A stretch of DNA of 64,000 nt, taken from Larix kaempferi (taxonomy: Eukaryota > Streptophyta > Pinopsida > Pinales > Pinaceae). The translations under genes were made by a program, and so were the position numbers. Below are positions 24,034 to 35,750 of this stretch, one piece after another; the stretch's first letter is position 1; each line of letters begins with the position of its first letter. The stretch covers positions 14,631,001 to 14,695,000 of the forward strand of contig BSBM01000151.1 of NCBI GenBank assembly GCA_027924585.1, in the 5' to 3' direction. The notes beneath the pieces are model-generated. The model saw nothing but the letters and a program-made list of their open reading frames with translations. It did not search any database and was not told the DNA's origin.

Positions 24034-24664
24034 TGTTGATGTATTTGTAACTTCGGAAGATATTCACTTGTATATTGTATTTGTACTTTATTGTATCCCC
24101 AACAGAGATGTATTATTCCTCCGATTGGAAGTGTCGTCAGTTGTACTTGCAAGTGTTGTAAGTTATATTGTAAGTGTTGTAACTTATACTTGATGATTTA
24201 TTAGACCACATTGATGGGGTCGGCCCTGTATGAGTCATGTGGGTTAAATGGTTATTAGACCACCCTAGTGGAGGTCGGCCCAGTCAACATTATGTTAATT
24301 GGTTAAGTTGGGGCCAACCTAGCTAAAGTTAAAAGACAAGTGAAGTAGTGTATAAATAGAGAGTGTGTCTCTCTCATTTTACACATTCTCTCATTCAATC
24401 ACTTCGCATTAGCGAGAGAATAGGAGGGTGCGCATAAGTGGAGGAGGAGCATGCTGTTGAAGATATCTATCTCTTGGGTTTGATCATTGTGATCCTTGTA
24501 TTGATGCTTATTCTATCTCTGAGGAAGTTGCGAGGTTTTTCACCTTCTTGGTTTTCCCCAGTGAAATGTTTCTTGTCTCTTGTCTCTTATGCTTGATATG
24601 CTTTACATGTTATTCATTCAGTTAATATCCTAGATCCATTGAATTAAATAATGAAAGACTAATA
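24034..24664 (+). repeat. Copia 3' LTR
   Basis: It matches the 5' LTR throughout. The right end is set by where the interrupted PMD frame and the target duplication resume. Confidence 0.9.
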
Positions 24665-24669
24665 GGATT
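24665..24669 (+). other. Right target-site duplication of copia (GGATT)
   Basis: This is the diverged partner of GTATC at 18206-18210, three of five bases identical. Dropping it restores the PMD frame. Confidence 0.6.
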
Positions 24670-25862
24670 GACAAGCTCTAGAAGATCCGTTGACCTTGCA
24701 TGCATTGCGAAGATGCGGTTTGTTAAAATTCTATAGAACGGTCAACATGTGGGCACAAAACCGACTGCATGAAAGGCTTGTACAGTATTGGGATGCTAAT
24801 GCATTAGTGTTCAATCTCCAAGGGGAGATATTGGAACTGACAGTTGATGACATCTACTTCATCACAGGTCTCTCTCAAAGAGATATCGTGAATATGAAAG
24901 GTACCTCTTTGAATGTGGGTGCTCTATCCGTGTAGGCCTATATCAATACCTACTGCGTAGTGGGTACAGAAAAAACCGATAGTTAAGTCCTCATTTCGAC
25001 TGTTGCGATCTTCCCATTAAAGGTCATCTTGAGTGTTCTTAACTGGATGGGAGGAAGCGCGATGCAACATCTTGCTTCAAGGAACTTCATGCATGTGGGT
25101 ACTAAATTCCTACGAGGGATAGTATTTGACTAGTGTTCAAGTTTACTGGAAAACATGAAGCTTCAACTTTTCAGGTGTAAGACCGGGAGGATGAAGAACT
25201 TTGGGTACAGAAGCATACTTTGCACCTTTTTATTTGAAAGGGTGCCTGCCAGGAGTCTGGGGATGGATTTGCCCCCACTTAACCCCCGTGAGCCACTGAT
25301 GGGTCATTGGGGAGAGATATTCCTGTGCCAGGGTGGTGGCGAGATCAACTTTTGCTACAATGAGGATGATTTCTGGGTGTCGTGGGATCGACAGGTACTA
25401 GCACTTGAGCAGTTCCCATATGCGGGCATAGACTTACACAACGATCCTAAGATGGATATTCTTCCATGATCATCCTGGGGAGAGATATTGAATAAAATAT
25501 CTTTTGCAGATGTGGGGCCAGTGCGTCAAGAGGGACACCCTTGTACCTTCGCACTCCCAGTCATTGTTGGTGCAGCAGATGCCATGTTGGAAAACATTGA
25601 GGGGAATATGAGTCAGTTAACTCATGACATACCTACTTACAAGATCAAGCGGATGCCACTCGCTATGTAGGAGGATGTTGTAGGTGTGCCCCCGGTATGG
25701 ATTAGGATACTTATAAAAGTAGCTAGGGTAGTCATCTACTACAGAGAGGCTGTGGAAGAGATTGCAGAGGCGGCAGAGGCCCCTCCTTCTCCAGAGGAGA
25801 AAGACATATGTATATTTTTTGAGGCCGTCAAGCCCTTTTTGTATTATGACATGACTCTGTGA
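24670..25862 (+). pseudogene. Plant mobile domain (PMD, aminotransferase-like) gene, main part, antisense passenger of Tat element
   Basis: One frame runs from 24670 to TGA 25860 and continues exactly from the 46 bases at 18165-18210, giving 413 codons including the stop. The N-terminal block LHALRRCGLLKFYRTVNMWA, then FNLQGEILELTVDDIYFITG (about 24805-24865), fits the PMD signature of a hydrophobic strand, G-E, then L/V-x-D-[IV]-x-x-I/L-x-G-L. The C-terminus is Glu/Ala-rich. Five in-frame stops (24933 TAG, 24984 TAA, 25131 TAG, 25467 TGA, 25668 TAG) kill it. It converges on the second RNase H gene, with about 100 bases between their ends. Antisense PMD genes between pol and the 3' LTR are known in Tat-lineage elements; their role there is not established. 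Confidence 0.75.
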
Positions 25863-25964
25863 CAGACTTATGACTCAAACTCATATTATTTTTTGATACG
25901 GATTATATATATAGTATCGGTGTTATTTACATGTGTGTTGTTGTCGTTATGCATGAATTGTTTA

Positions 25965-26390
25965 TTATGTATTTGTATGATGCATATGCCGATCTAAATC
26001 ATAATTTGCAAATGAATCAGCTAATGCATTCAAATTTATTGGAATATGTTGATATGTGATGTAATCAAACTGTCTCTCAAGTAACTTAATGCACAAAAAC
26101 TGACGTAGAAAAACAGGATCTCTAACCTAATAAACACCCATTAACTGAAACACAACTAGCTGCGAGTTGAGCCTTACCTCCAAAAGTGAAATGCCATGGA
26201 ATAGAGCATCTCGGAGTAGCTCCATGACCACACTGTATTCAGCCATATTGTTTGTTGTGGGACCTAAACAAGCCCCTCCCAAAGAAACCAGTTGGCCAGT
26301 TGGTGAGTAAATAACCCAAGCAGATGCAGCCAACTAACGGGTGTGGCAGCTAGCGCCATCAACAAACCCGATAAAGTGTTCAGTCGACAT
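25965..26390 (-). pseudogene. Archaeal-type RNase H (aRH), separate frame downstream of integrase
   Basis: The frame opens at ATG 26390 (MSTEHFIGFVDGAS) and closes at TAA 25965, giving 141 residues, the normal size of this domain. The pattern is that of the second RNase H of Tat elements: FVDGAS (first Asp), TNNMAEY (Glu), SQLVV (here LNSQ where the third acid would be, so Asp to Asn) and ALADSFAN (last Asp). Two TAG stops interrupt it, after residues CHTR and GVY. It starts about 100 bases after the end of pol and was therefore not part of the polyprotein frame. In the usual Tat order this domain lies between RNase H and integrase. Confidence 0.78.
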
Positions 26391-26493
26391 CTAAAAAACA
26401 AAGCAATAGATGCATAAGACATAATGACAACCATAAACAAAAGCTAACTCTACAAAATGTACAGCTATAATACATGAAAAAGCACAGAGGCCT

Positions 26494-27760
26494 AAGCGTA
26501 GTACTTCTTCAAGTAGAGCCTATTTCTAGGCTCCGACAACTTATTACCTTCATAATCTGTTAACTCGTATGTACCCTTCTTCAGAACCTTATAAACTATG
26601 TAGGGACTGAGCCACATGGAATTAAACTTGTCGGCTCCTAAAGGTTCCTTGTCCGGGTCATGGAGAAAAACAAGGTCTCCTTCGAGAAAAACCCTCAGTT
26701 TGACAGACTTATCGTACTATCCCTTCACTCGATTCTTATGTGCTTCATTTGCTATGAGCACATCACAGCGCTTCTCATCAAGATGTTCTAAATGCAACAA
26801 ACGTTCTTCCAAGACTGAAGTGTCAGGTAGTAGTTGGACAAACAACTTCAATGAAGAAATCTCGCACTCAACCGGAATGACTGCTTCCATCCCATCAACA
26901 AGTTGAAAGGGAGAGAACTTGGTAGCAGTCTTCACATTGGCTCAGTAGGCCCAAAGAGCAGGGTACAACATGATGTGCCAGTTAGTTCTACTGGCATTAA
27001 CAGTCCTTTGTAAAAAAAAATTCAAAGTTTTATTAACCGCTTCGACCTGACCATTCGCTTGTGGATAAAACGAAGATGAATGTTCCTGTCGAAAATGTAA
27101 CATGGTGTATAGATCGGTCATCATGCTATTTTGGAAATGTTGACCATGGTCAATCATGATCTCTTTGGGTACACCAAATCTTGCAATGATTTGGTTGAAA
27201 ATGACATAAGCAGCCATTTCCCCATCTTCATTAATAGCAGGCATTGCCTCGACCCACTTGGTGAAGTAGTCAACAACAACAATGATATGATGATGACCTC
27301 CAACAGAAACTGGATTACAATTCATAAAATCAATCCCCCAATTGATGAAGGGGCCTGTTGTGATTACAGGATGGAGAGGAGCTAGGTGTGCTCTCATCTT
27401 CCTGGTGAAAAACTGACATTGTTGACAGCATTTCATAGCTTCCACACAATCTTTGAAAATCGTGGGCCAAAAATAACCAACACGCAGTATTTTCTGGGTT
27501 GTTTCCAACCCAAATTGATGACCCCCACATGCTCCACTGTGAGCATCATTCAATATTGTTTCAGCTTCCTCTAAGGTTAAACAACGATGTAAGATGTAAT
27601 CTATCCCACATCTGTACAAAGTGTCAAAAATGATGAGATAGTTCTTCGCATGACTCTTAAGTTTGCTTCGTTCATCCCTAGAGAAAGTGGTGGGACACCT
27701 CAAAGTCTGGAGATATACTAGGATATACCCATACCATGGGTTAGAGGATGCAATGAGAAA
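26494..27760 (-). pseudogene. pol: Tat integrase (broken)
   Basis: The zinc-binding HHCC region reads HSGACGGH, then CCQQCQ (about 27560-27420). The catalytic triad is present: NWGIDFM (about 27330), IMIDHGQHF (about 27160) and ANGQVEAVNK (about 27040). A TGA at 26942 and a TAG at 26717 break the frame before the C-terminal segment LVFLHDPDKEPLGADKFNS. The frame ends at a TAG near 26494 that looks like the natural end of pol. It lies in the same frame as RT, with no frameshift between them. Confidence 0.86.
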
Positions 27761-28474
27761 GATATGTTCATCTGAAAATGATGACTCTTCCTCAACGTGT
27801 ACTATGTCACTAGGAAATTCAGAAATCAGTTTGGTGAAAACCAGTGACTTCTACGACTTAGAGGACTGAAAAAACAAGTCAAATTCTTGCAATATTACAA
27901 TCCATTTATTGAATTTCCCATCGATGATATGTCAAGTTAGAACATATTGAAAAGGATTGAATTCCGCAATCACAGTGGTAGTTCACAATAATATGTAGTG
28001 ACGTAGCCTTTGAACAACATGGACAGCAGCTAATGCCAACATCTCCACGTAAGAATACTTAATCTTAGGAGCTATCAAGGCATGCAACAAATAACAAATC
28101 ACATGCTCTTGGAGCTTGTCATCCTCCTTAACAAGTACTATGTTGATTGTGTATACTGATGCAACCAGATATAAGAGGAAATCCTTTGTATTGTCTAGCG
28201 GGATTAACAAGGGGGCTGATAATAATGCCTTTTTCAAGGCCTCAAATGATGCTTGAGCAGCCTCATCCCACAAAACGTAGGTGTCTTGTTTAAGCAGTCT
28301 CATGAAACATTTTGTAATTTTGGCATAGTTAATGATAAAGCGTCTCAAGAAGTTGGACATGTCCTGCAGACTTTGAAGTTGTCTTTTGGTTCAAGGAGGA
28401 AGCAGATTTACAATCGCCTCAAATCTCAATGGATTAACCATTATGCCACGATTGGATACTATTAAACACAGTAA
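27761..28474 (-). pseudogene. pol: Tat RNase H (gypsy type, degenerate) and tether
   Basis: After SNFLRRFIINYAKITKCFM (RT connection), the block FLLYLVASVYTINIVLVKED stands where active RNases H have T-D-A-S, so the first catalytic Asp is absent. The block KIKYSYVEMLALAAV follows, then the tether to integrase. Stops occur at 27983 and in the tether (about 27900 and 27850). Loss of activity in this older RNase H is expected in Tat elements that gained a second one (family knowledge). Confidence 0.72.
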
Positions 28475-29113
28475 TCATCCAGACTCGACGTAGAAAACAC
28501 TTTTATTTGGATTCAATCGAATCGTGTAGTATCTGCATCGTTCAAACACCAGTCTCAAAAGATCAGGATGATCCTGTCTCTTGCGAGATTGCACTGGGAG
28601 ATCATCCTGATAAGGTTCTACTACGTGCTTGATGTCATGAAAAGCAAAGTTCATTGCGTGCTGAAAGGTAGCTCCAACATTCTTCAAGCCAAATGGCATC
28701 TTCGGATAGGTAAAGTTCCCCCAAGGACAAATGAAAGCTGTCTTGTGCTGGTCTTCAGGTTTGATCTGTATCTGATTATATCTTGAAAACCCATCCATGA
28801 AAGAAAACATTTCATGGCCTGCACATGCATCGATGATATGATCAATAAATGGCGTGGGGTAGTTATATTTAGGACAATATTTATTTAGGTCCCGCAAGTC
28901 AGTGAAGACTCTAATGGTTCCTTGCTTTTTGTCTACCAGAACAGGATTTGAAACCCATTTCGTCATAGCTATCGGATAGATGAATTCAGCTTTGAGCAAT
29001 TTCTCTACTTCCGCCTTGATGGAAACTGCTTTTCGAGGGTTAACCAGGCATGGCATCTCCTTGTATGACCAGGCAAAAACATCGCAGAACTCCTTAAACA
29101 GATTGGTATACAA
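28475..29113 (-). pseudogene. pol: Tat reverse transcriptase (broken)
   Basis: The fingers read EFIYPIAMTKWVSNPVLVDK (about 29005-28950), then VFTDLRDLNKYCPK and the palm block FSFMDGFSRYNQIQI (about 28790). MPFGLKNVGATFQ follows (about 28700). The catalytic box is YQDD (about 28605) rather than Y-V-D-D. Gln at that position also occurs in other plant gypsy elements. The frame is open for 212 codons and ends at a TAG at 28475. Confidence 0.88.
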
Positions 29114-30180
29114 AATGATCTCCTAAGGAGAATAGTCTGCCCCAATGAAAAGGTTTTCCACGACTCTAGGTTTGATGGAAATGTTGATCGAAATAGTTCT
29201 TGATATAATTTCCATATTCCCTTCGGCATAAACAACTTTTGAAGTAGAAGGGATAGCAGAAAAATCAACATTCCCATCGGGTCTCATAGAAAACTCACCT
29301 CTCTCAATCTTGTCCAGATTGGGAAGAAAATAGGACTTGTGGTGCATGTGTTCCCAAGGATGATCCAGGCTAATCATTGCTTCCAAAATGGCCTCATCGG
29401 AGGGCAAAACAGTGTCTAGACAGTCAAAAGAGTGGATGGAGTCCATTGACCATGTGGGGGCATAGTCCATATCTGACTCAACAGAGACCAATGGAGTCAC
29501 GATATGTTATGTTGCAGCATGTTGTGAATCTAAGTAGGCCACCTCTGCAACAGATAGGGGCACAATTGGTTCTAATTCGGTGGGGAGATTCCATGGATCC
29601 GTCATTGGACAGACCGTGAAAATATCAGACAAAGAACACTCTTCAGAACCAATAAAATGAACAGGAGTAGGTAGGTCAAAGGTGCCCATCGATGACCCAT
29701 AGAGCCCTACTCCTAAACTCTCACTCGCTGGGTGAGATTGATCAACCACCGAAATTGTTGAATCCGACGAAGCCTAGTTGTTTTTTCGAGAAAACGAAAG
29801 TTGGTCGACTGTGATGATCTTTCCTTCGCGAGGGAACATTATAACTCAAAAAATGGGCAATGGCACTACTTGCATTGCATACATCTAGATCCTACCTAAA
29901 AACAAGTTATAGTCAAGTGGAGCATCCAGAACTTCAACCTCTATAGATACTAGTTTTCCCACAAGTTCAACATCGAATGATGGTAAGACTCCATGTGGAC
30001 GGAAACATATTCCATCAAAGGTGGTCAACACCGTGTTCGAGGGGGCTAACTCAGGTTCGCCTAAATCCTTCCAGCAAGAAATGGACATTACGCACGTAGA
30101 CGCGCCCTCATCTACAGCAACTCATCCAATGGTCTTGGGACCATGGACTACCTCTATTTGGAGAGCAATGTGGTACGACA
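29114..30180 (-). pseudogene. pol: Tat aspartic protease and linker to RT
   Basis: The protease core is VAVDEGASTCVMS (about 30125-30085), a D-E-G-A-S version of the D-T/S-G-A active site. It is followed by the flap region and the block YNLFLGRI (about 29890). A long acidic, Ser/Asp-rich linker (29750-29120) leads to RT. Stops at 29885, 29507 and 29123 interrupt it. All pieces share one frame with gag and RT. Confidence 0.68.
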
Positions 30181-32740
30181 ACTGGAACTTGATATTATTC
30201 ATATCAAGATGGGAAAGCATATCGGATGAGTCTATGCTCCGAATCGCTACAAGAAGTGCACTGCGTTGTAATGGGAAACTCTGCAGTACTTATAAAGTGG
30301 ACATGGCAGACGGGGTTTGGGCTAAATCCTACACAACATTATAGTTGGGGGAAAATCGCGCATTGGGGTTGTGCATAACTCGTTTGAAGACACCTTTCAA
30401 GATCTTCGGCAATGAATCCACTAGTATCTCGATGTGGAGAGGGGTAGATGGCTCGGGAACATCCTTTTGTTCTAGATCTGGGGTATAGTTTCTAGCTTGA
30501 GTTTGTAAAAGAGCATCCGAATTAGCCATATTAATAAACAATTGATTAGCTGAGGTGGCACGAGTGGTGCCCCCAGCACTAGAGTTTCCAGAAGCTGAAC
30601 CCTATCCGTGAGGGAATGGGTCTTTTAAAACAGTAGGTTTCTTGTCATGGAGAAGCTTCTGGGCTTCCTCCATCAGAGGGCATTGATGGGTAAGGTGGTC
30701 CTGTTTGCATAACTTGCAAGGGAACTTCACTTTCCTTTTCTCCTTTTTTCCCTCGACATTTTCTGTGTTTTTGGGATTTTGGTGGTTCCCCTCCCCTTTC
30801 TTGCCCTTCTTTTTGTTGTTGGGTTGTCGAGGGCCCTTTTGATTCGTCTACACTTCTTGTACATATTCCGTTTACGAAGGGGAATATGCAACTGAAGTTG
30901 CTTCTGCAGCAAACTGTTTGACAGATAAGGCATGAACCTGCTTAGTTAAAGCATTAAATGTTGCAGAATCTATTGAACCCACGATGCCATTAGCATGTGG
31001 TCTAGGCTTAGTTTTACCTAGATCTATGTTAGATATCGGTGCATTGGGAATTATCTCATATAAGAGCCCAGACTGAGCATATACCAGATCAATTTGTTGG
31101 GTTCTAAGGATAGCTTCCTCTTCGAAGGACACCCCAAAAGTTGTTACTTCCTTAGAAATGTAAGGAAGGAGTGATTTGAGATACCACTCTAATAAGAACT
31201 CTGGATGGATGTCAGCTTTAGTGAGCCTCTTCCTCCTTTGCAACTCCTGAATATGGTCAGATAAGTGAGTGGCTTTGTTCTGTTGGAAGGTTGACAGAAG
31301 GTCTGTACTGGCATCATACTGGTTAGGAAGCTGGAAGTGGTTCAAAAAAATAGTATCTAGATGCCAAAAAGTGCCATAAGCAGTTGTGGGCAATTCAATG
31401 TACCATTTAGCTACAGCACTAGTCAAGGTTCTTTAAAAGAACCTCAATCAGATGGAATCATCGTTCAATGAATTAGAAGAGCACCAGAGATGGAAAGTAG
31501 TCACATGATCACTAGGATCCTCCCCAGTCTTTCCTTCAAACTTTGGGATGTCAGAAGGTGCTTGGTCAAGATAGGTGGCCATGCGGGGTGATGCCACACT
31601 AGATCGTTAGTGAGTTTTGAAAGGTCTGGCAAATTCAGAGTTGCTAGAAAAGGTAAATGAGGTCTTGTCGATGGCATTTGGTTAGCAGGGTTTTGGTAGG
31701 AAAAACCACCTAAATCCTGACTCATGTACTACTGGTTGGGGTTGCCCCCATCCACCGGTTGTGAAGCAAACGCATTGCTAAAATTGATCCAACCAAAAGA
31801 GAGAAAGTTACTCCTTGAGTGTGTGTCCATTGCGGTTGGGTGTTAGCCCCTTTGTAATGTGGGTTAAATGCATTACCACCTCCTCCACTAAACAGTGAAA
31901 AAGGTATACTCCCTACAAGTATATGAGATGTATGCACATTGGAATGATGTACGTTCTGACCTGTGTAGGGGTAAAACCCAGGTGTAGATGTAATGCACAA
32001 CACAGGCATCGAGCCTACTATAGCTATGGATAGAGTGGGCATCGAGCCTACAAAGGACATGGAGGGAACTATGTGCCCTCCAAACCAAGGGAAACCTTGT
32101 CCGAAAGGAGTAGTTTGTGGAATGCCCTGGGATTGTTGCATGAAAGGAGATGAAGTTGATGGTATCGAGGATATCCAAGTGATAAGAATCTGAAAAGGTT
32201 CAGCAGTAGTATCAAAAGGGGTAGCTGTTGTCGAAGGTTGAGAACTAGACATCCTGTGGTACTAGTACTGAAACTAAAAGAGGGAGTTGAGGTAGATGTA
32301 TCCTGCAACGAGGCTGATACTGGTGTGCTTGTGAAGGAATGAGAGAGAGCTGTCGTAACCATGGCTGCAGAAGGAGTTTGGGGAACTCCAGTTTCATCTC
32401 CGCAAGTAGCCATGTGATAAACAGGGGTAAACCAATATGCACTATACTCAGCTTGGACTAGAGAATCTACAGTTATGAGTAATAGATCGGTGGGTCCACT
32501 TAGGGGAGGGTTAAAAGGAGTGCTAAACTCTCAAGAAGTTAAATCCTCAACCTCAATAGTATCAAAGACCTGTTGATCCTCAAATATGACCTATGGTTCT
32601 CCAGGTAACTCAGTTTCACCCGTAAGTTCGTATGAACCACGAGAATCCGTCCTCCAACGTCGCGGTGGCAATGGAGGCTCCACAATGAGTGGGGGAAGTT
32701 TTTGTAACCTCTGAGACCTACTAAGAGTTTGGTCCTCCAT
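30181..32740 (-). pseudogene. gag: Tat gag (broken)
   Basis: The likely start is ATG 32740 (MEDQTLSRSQRLQKLPPL). A Pro/Ser/Thr/Gln-rich N-terminal half follows, which changes frame near 32270, 31820 and 31600. The capsid-like part begins with SDIPKFEGKTGEDPSDHVT (about 31550) and SAVAKWYIELP (about 31415). The basic segment KKKGKKGEG and the zinc knuckle CKLCKQDHLTHQC (about 30720-30680, C-x2-C-x4-H-x4-C intact) close the protein. From 31600 onwards it is in frame with pol through to 26494, so Gag and Pol were probably made as one chain. Confidence 0.75.
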
Positions 32741-34798
32741 AGCTATAGAAAAATAAAACTATGTATAAAACCTAGTGGCCACTAATGACTAGGGAGCAAA
32801 CAACATACCACTAAAATTCCCTAAGTGATCAAACCAGGAAAACAAAGCTAATACTCTTAGAAGCAAGTCTGGGATGATGAGGGCCCATAACAAAATAATA
32901 GAGTATCAACAGTCAGTTACATAGCATCCAATGGAGGTCCTCTGGGTGCAAGCATTTGAATCACCAAACTGCCCTCTCGAGAGTACTGCCAAAGGGTTAC
33001 CTTCCATGTCTATCCGAGGTGAAGTGGAAATATCCTTCCACTCTACTTATGTAGAGCCCTCAGGTTATGATACTAAGGATACCAAAAATACGAAAATACC
33101 TGGGCGAACACTCGTCATCCTAGACAAGACACATGGGCAGGGTAGCAAAGCCCAAAATCCAAAATCACTTCCTAGTACTAGTGGACCCCCATACATGAAT
33201 CAACTTTGGTTTATGTTTGAAAGGAAAGTAAGGGGGCATCCTCAATAGTTCCAGTAGCACATGGCCTCGTGCTTAACTCTGGTTTGAGTAGAGCGTTCCC
33301 AGGATATTTTGATATAGGTGGGTTTACCTAAGAGATTGTCTTACTACGATAGTTGATTAATGAAACTAATTTTGGGTAGTTTAAGGTGATTTACCCCAAA
33401 ACCCTAGCCTAAGCTAGTTGATGTTGTGACATACCTAAAAAGAAAAAGTTGCTAATTAATTTTACTAAAATTTCTTTTTAGAGGCTACTTTTTACTCAAA
33501 AGGGGGTAGTGAAGTGTGTGGTATGGTTCATTACATAAAGTAAAGTGCGGAAAAAATAATGCATCAAACTTCACAAAACTCTTTTTTTCGTTTATCTTTT
33601 TCAAAACCGAAACTAGGCAATCCTAAATTTTTTTTTTTTCAATTTTCTTTTAAATTTTCAAAGTAAGATAATCTATTCTACTTCGAAAAATGATGATAAA
33701 TCTCACTACCAAGCTACCAATTTCAATTTTTAACTTTTCTTCTATTTGCAAAAGAAAAATGAACTTGAAAAGAGGCACAAGTAAGATCTAACAATGGTGT
33801 CGGTAAAGATGAAGACCTAATGGCTTAAAGAAATCCAATCAAAAGACCGAAAAGGACTTGACATACCGAGCTGTTTGGATGAAAAACTCTAAGCTTGGAA
33901 CATGATGTAAAAGAAGAAGGGAAAATAGATGCATGCAACGGGAAAAAAAAAACAAGAGGCTTCTCCTAAGCACCAAAACCCAAGAAAACATTCGCCAAAC
34001 AAAAGAGTAGGTAAGCGAACTAAAGGTAACCCTACTGCCACACAACTCAAAAGGAAAAGATAAGAAAGGCTTAAACCAAATCAGACTGATCTGAAAAGAA
34101 ACTCCAAAGAAATCCAGACCAACAAACTTTAAAAAAAACACCCTAAAAACTCAAACTGGGATAAAACCATAAAAAATAAGGCCAATCTCAGTAAACATGC
34201 GCAGGTACTGCAACAAACAACAAGTGTTGAGTGCCCAAGTCTGCAAGAGTGCAACAAGCATCTAGGGAAAAAAGTGTGCTACTATGACTAACAGAGAGTC
34301 GCGTACATGCTCAAAAAGCATGAAAAACAGGAAAGACACATAAAAACAAGTGCTAAAATAGGTAAAAGCAACTTAAAGGAATTTCAAGAGGTGAACAAGA
34401 CTCATAAAATACAAAGTTGTCTCAGTAATCAGTCAAAGAAGCAAGGCAAATGCCAACAGTAGACCCAAAAATCCTGAAAACCAAACCCTAGTGAAAGGCT
34501 TAGACTTACAGGAAAATACGCCTCTGTCTGGTATAGAAACCAGCGCCTACAAAAATAAGTGTGCGGGTATGTCTCAAAGAGACTAGCACACAGGGCAGAA
34601 AGTGTGCTTCTGTATGCACAAAAGACTAGCGCACAGGGACTCAAAGCAATAAAAGAGTCTTTACTTAATCAAACTGAAATGACTCAAGTCAAAATGAAAT
34701 AGAAAAGAAACCTATAGAAACCTCTCAAAAAATCAACTTATTGTAAAGTTGAAAGAAAAAACCTAGCAAGGTCCCTGGAGCAGAAAACAACTGGTTAC
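32741..34798 (-). other. Tat 5' untranslated leader
   Basis: This is a 2-kb stretch between primer site and gag with no supported gene. It contains a T-run near 33634 and several copies of an AGACTAGCGCACAG-like word (about 34585, 34625). Long leaders are usual in Tat/Ogre elements. Confidence 0.6.
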
Positions 34799-34816
34799 TC
34801 CCCAGTGGAGTCACTA
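34799..34816 (-). other. Primer-binding site, tRNA-Arg type
   Basis: On the - strand TAGTGACTCCACTGGGGA is complementary to the 3' end of a plant tRNA-Arg except near its first bases. It lies seven bases inside the 5' LTR. Use of tRNA-Arg is a mark of the Tat/Ogre group. Confidence 0.75.
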
Positions 34817-34823
34817 GTTCTAT

Positions 34824-35744
34824 TGTGCAGGAAAATACCTTATAGTGGGGGAGATGACACTACCAACTTACATGGAGTGATAGGTAAATACATTCATGTT
34901 TTGCATTAATTACTACGAATGGAAAGAGATTAGAGTTCCGAAAGTTGTACCTTTTTAATGATGGTTGGTCCTAGCTTTCGCCCAATCTTCCACAGTGATG
35001 AACCTACAAAACAAGTTAACCTTACTCATTGTATCTTGACTGCAAATAGATAACGAAATTGGAAACAATTAAACATTAATCACAATAAGACATTCAATCA
35101 AATAGACATTCAATTGGGACGGGAAGGGTATTTCCACCTTTTATTGTCAAAGAAATGTAGATAAGTACATATATACCTGATCTATCCAGACACTTCTGCA
35201 ACCGAGTCTTGGGCTCCTGCTCCTCACAAGACTTAAGATTTCCTCCATCATAACACAAGTTTCTTCTTCCTTCCATGCCCCTATCTCATGGCTTCCCCTT
35301 ATATTTATGACACAAGGTTGGCAGTTGAATTCGAGAGATGGTTTAATTGGGAGGTAATGGGGGAAGTTGCAGAACCAACTTCAACTAATCCCAATTCATA
35401 ATCTTAATATATTTTTTCATTTCATCTTAAGATGTGCACGGATTTCATAAAAATAGACTAGCGCACAGTATGCAACATCTGCAGTTGACAACCAGTGTTC
35501 ACAAAATTTTGGAGGATATGCACGGGTTGTCTTCAATAAGACTAGCATTCAGAATGCTAGATGAATGAGGAAATAGTAGCATACACATAGTGAAAAATGT
35601 AGAAAAATATGTTTTTCAGCTGAAGAATGTGATCTCAGTAGTAACTCATCCAGGGTAAACCTAGCTCTTCCATCCATAGTGTCCTTTTGTGTGATCGACA
35701 GAGCAATGTGATCATGGATGGAGAATTGCAAATTTGACCTATAA
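34824..35744 (-). repeat. Tat element 5' LTR
   Basis: It is the partner of 14673-15591 and adjacent to the primer site. The outer edge is uncertain by a few bases. Confidence 0.85.
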
Positions 35745-35750
35745 CGGACA

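Larger units (their letters stand above)
18211..24664 (+). mobile_element. Ty1/copia element nested in the PMD gene
   Basis: Two direct LTRs (630 and 631 bases) begin TGTTGATGTATTTGTAACTT. They are followed by an initiator-Met primer site and preceded by a purine tract, respectively. RT and RNase H of copia type lie at 21.5-23.15 kb, so the element reads on +. Gag, protease and integrase are not recognisable in the 2.6 kb that should hold them, so the copy is deleted or rearranged and was probably mobilised in trans. By eye the LTRs differ at roughly one base in thirteen over their first 300 bases, so the insertion is old. Confidence 0.9.
14673..35750 (-). mobile_element. Tat-type Ty3/gypsy LTR retrotransposon with second RNase H and antisense PMD gene
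   Basis: Matching LTRs lie at 14673-15591 and 34824-35744. Between them on the - strand are a tRNA-Arg primer site, a 2-kb leader, gag-pol, a free-standing archaeal-type RNase H, and a converging PMD gene on +. Without the nested copia (6.45 kb) the element is about 14.6 kb, which is large but normal for the Tat/Ogre group. The long leader, the tRNA-Arg primer, the two RNase H domains and the antisense extra gene are all features known from that group (family knowledge). All genes carry stops. No clear 5-base target duplication could be fixed, because the outer LTR edges are diverged. Confidence 0.85.

Noticed and set aside
32931-33248. A + strand gene of 105 codons in the Tat leader
   Set aside because: No motif, inside an untranslated leader, and no support on either flank.
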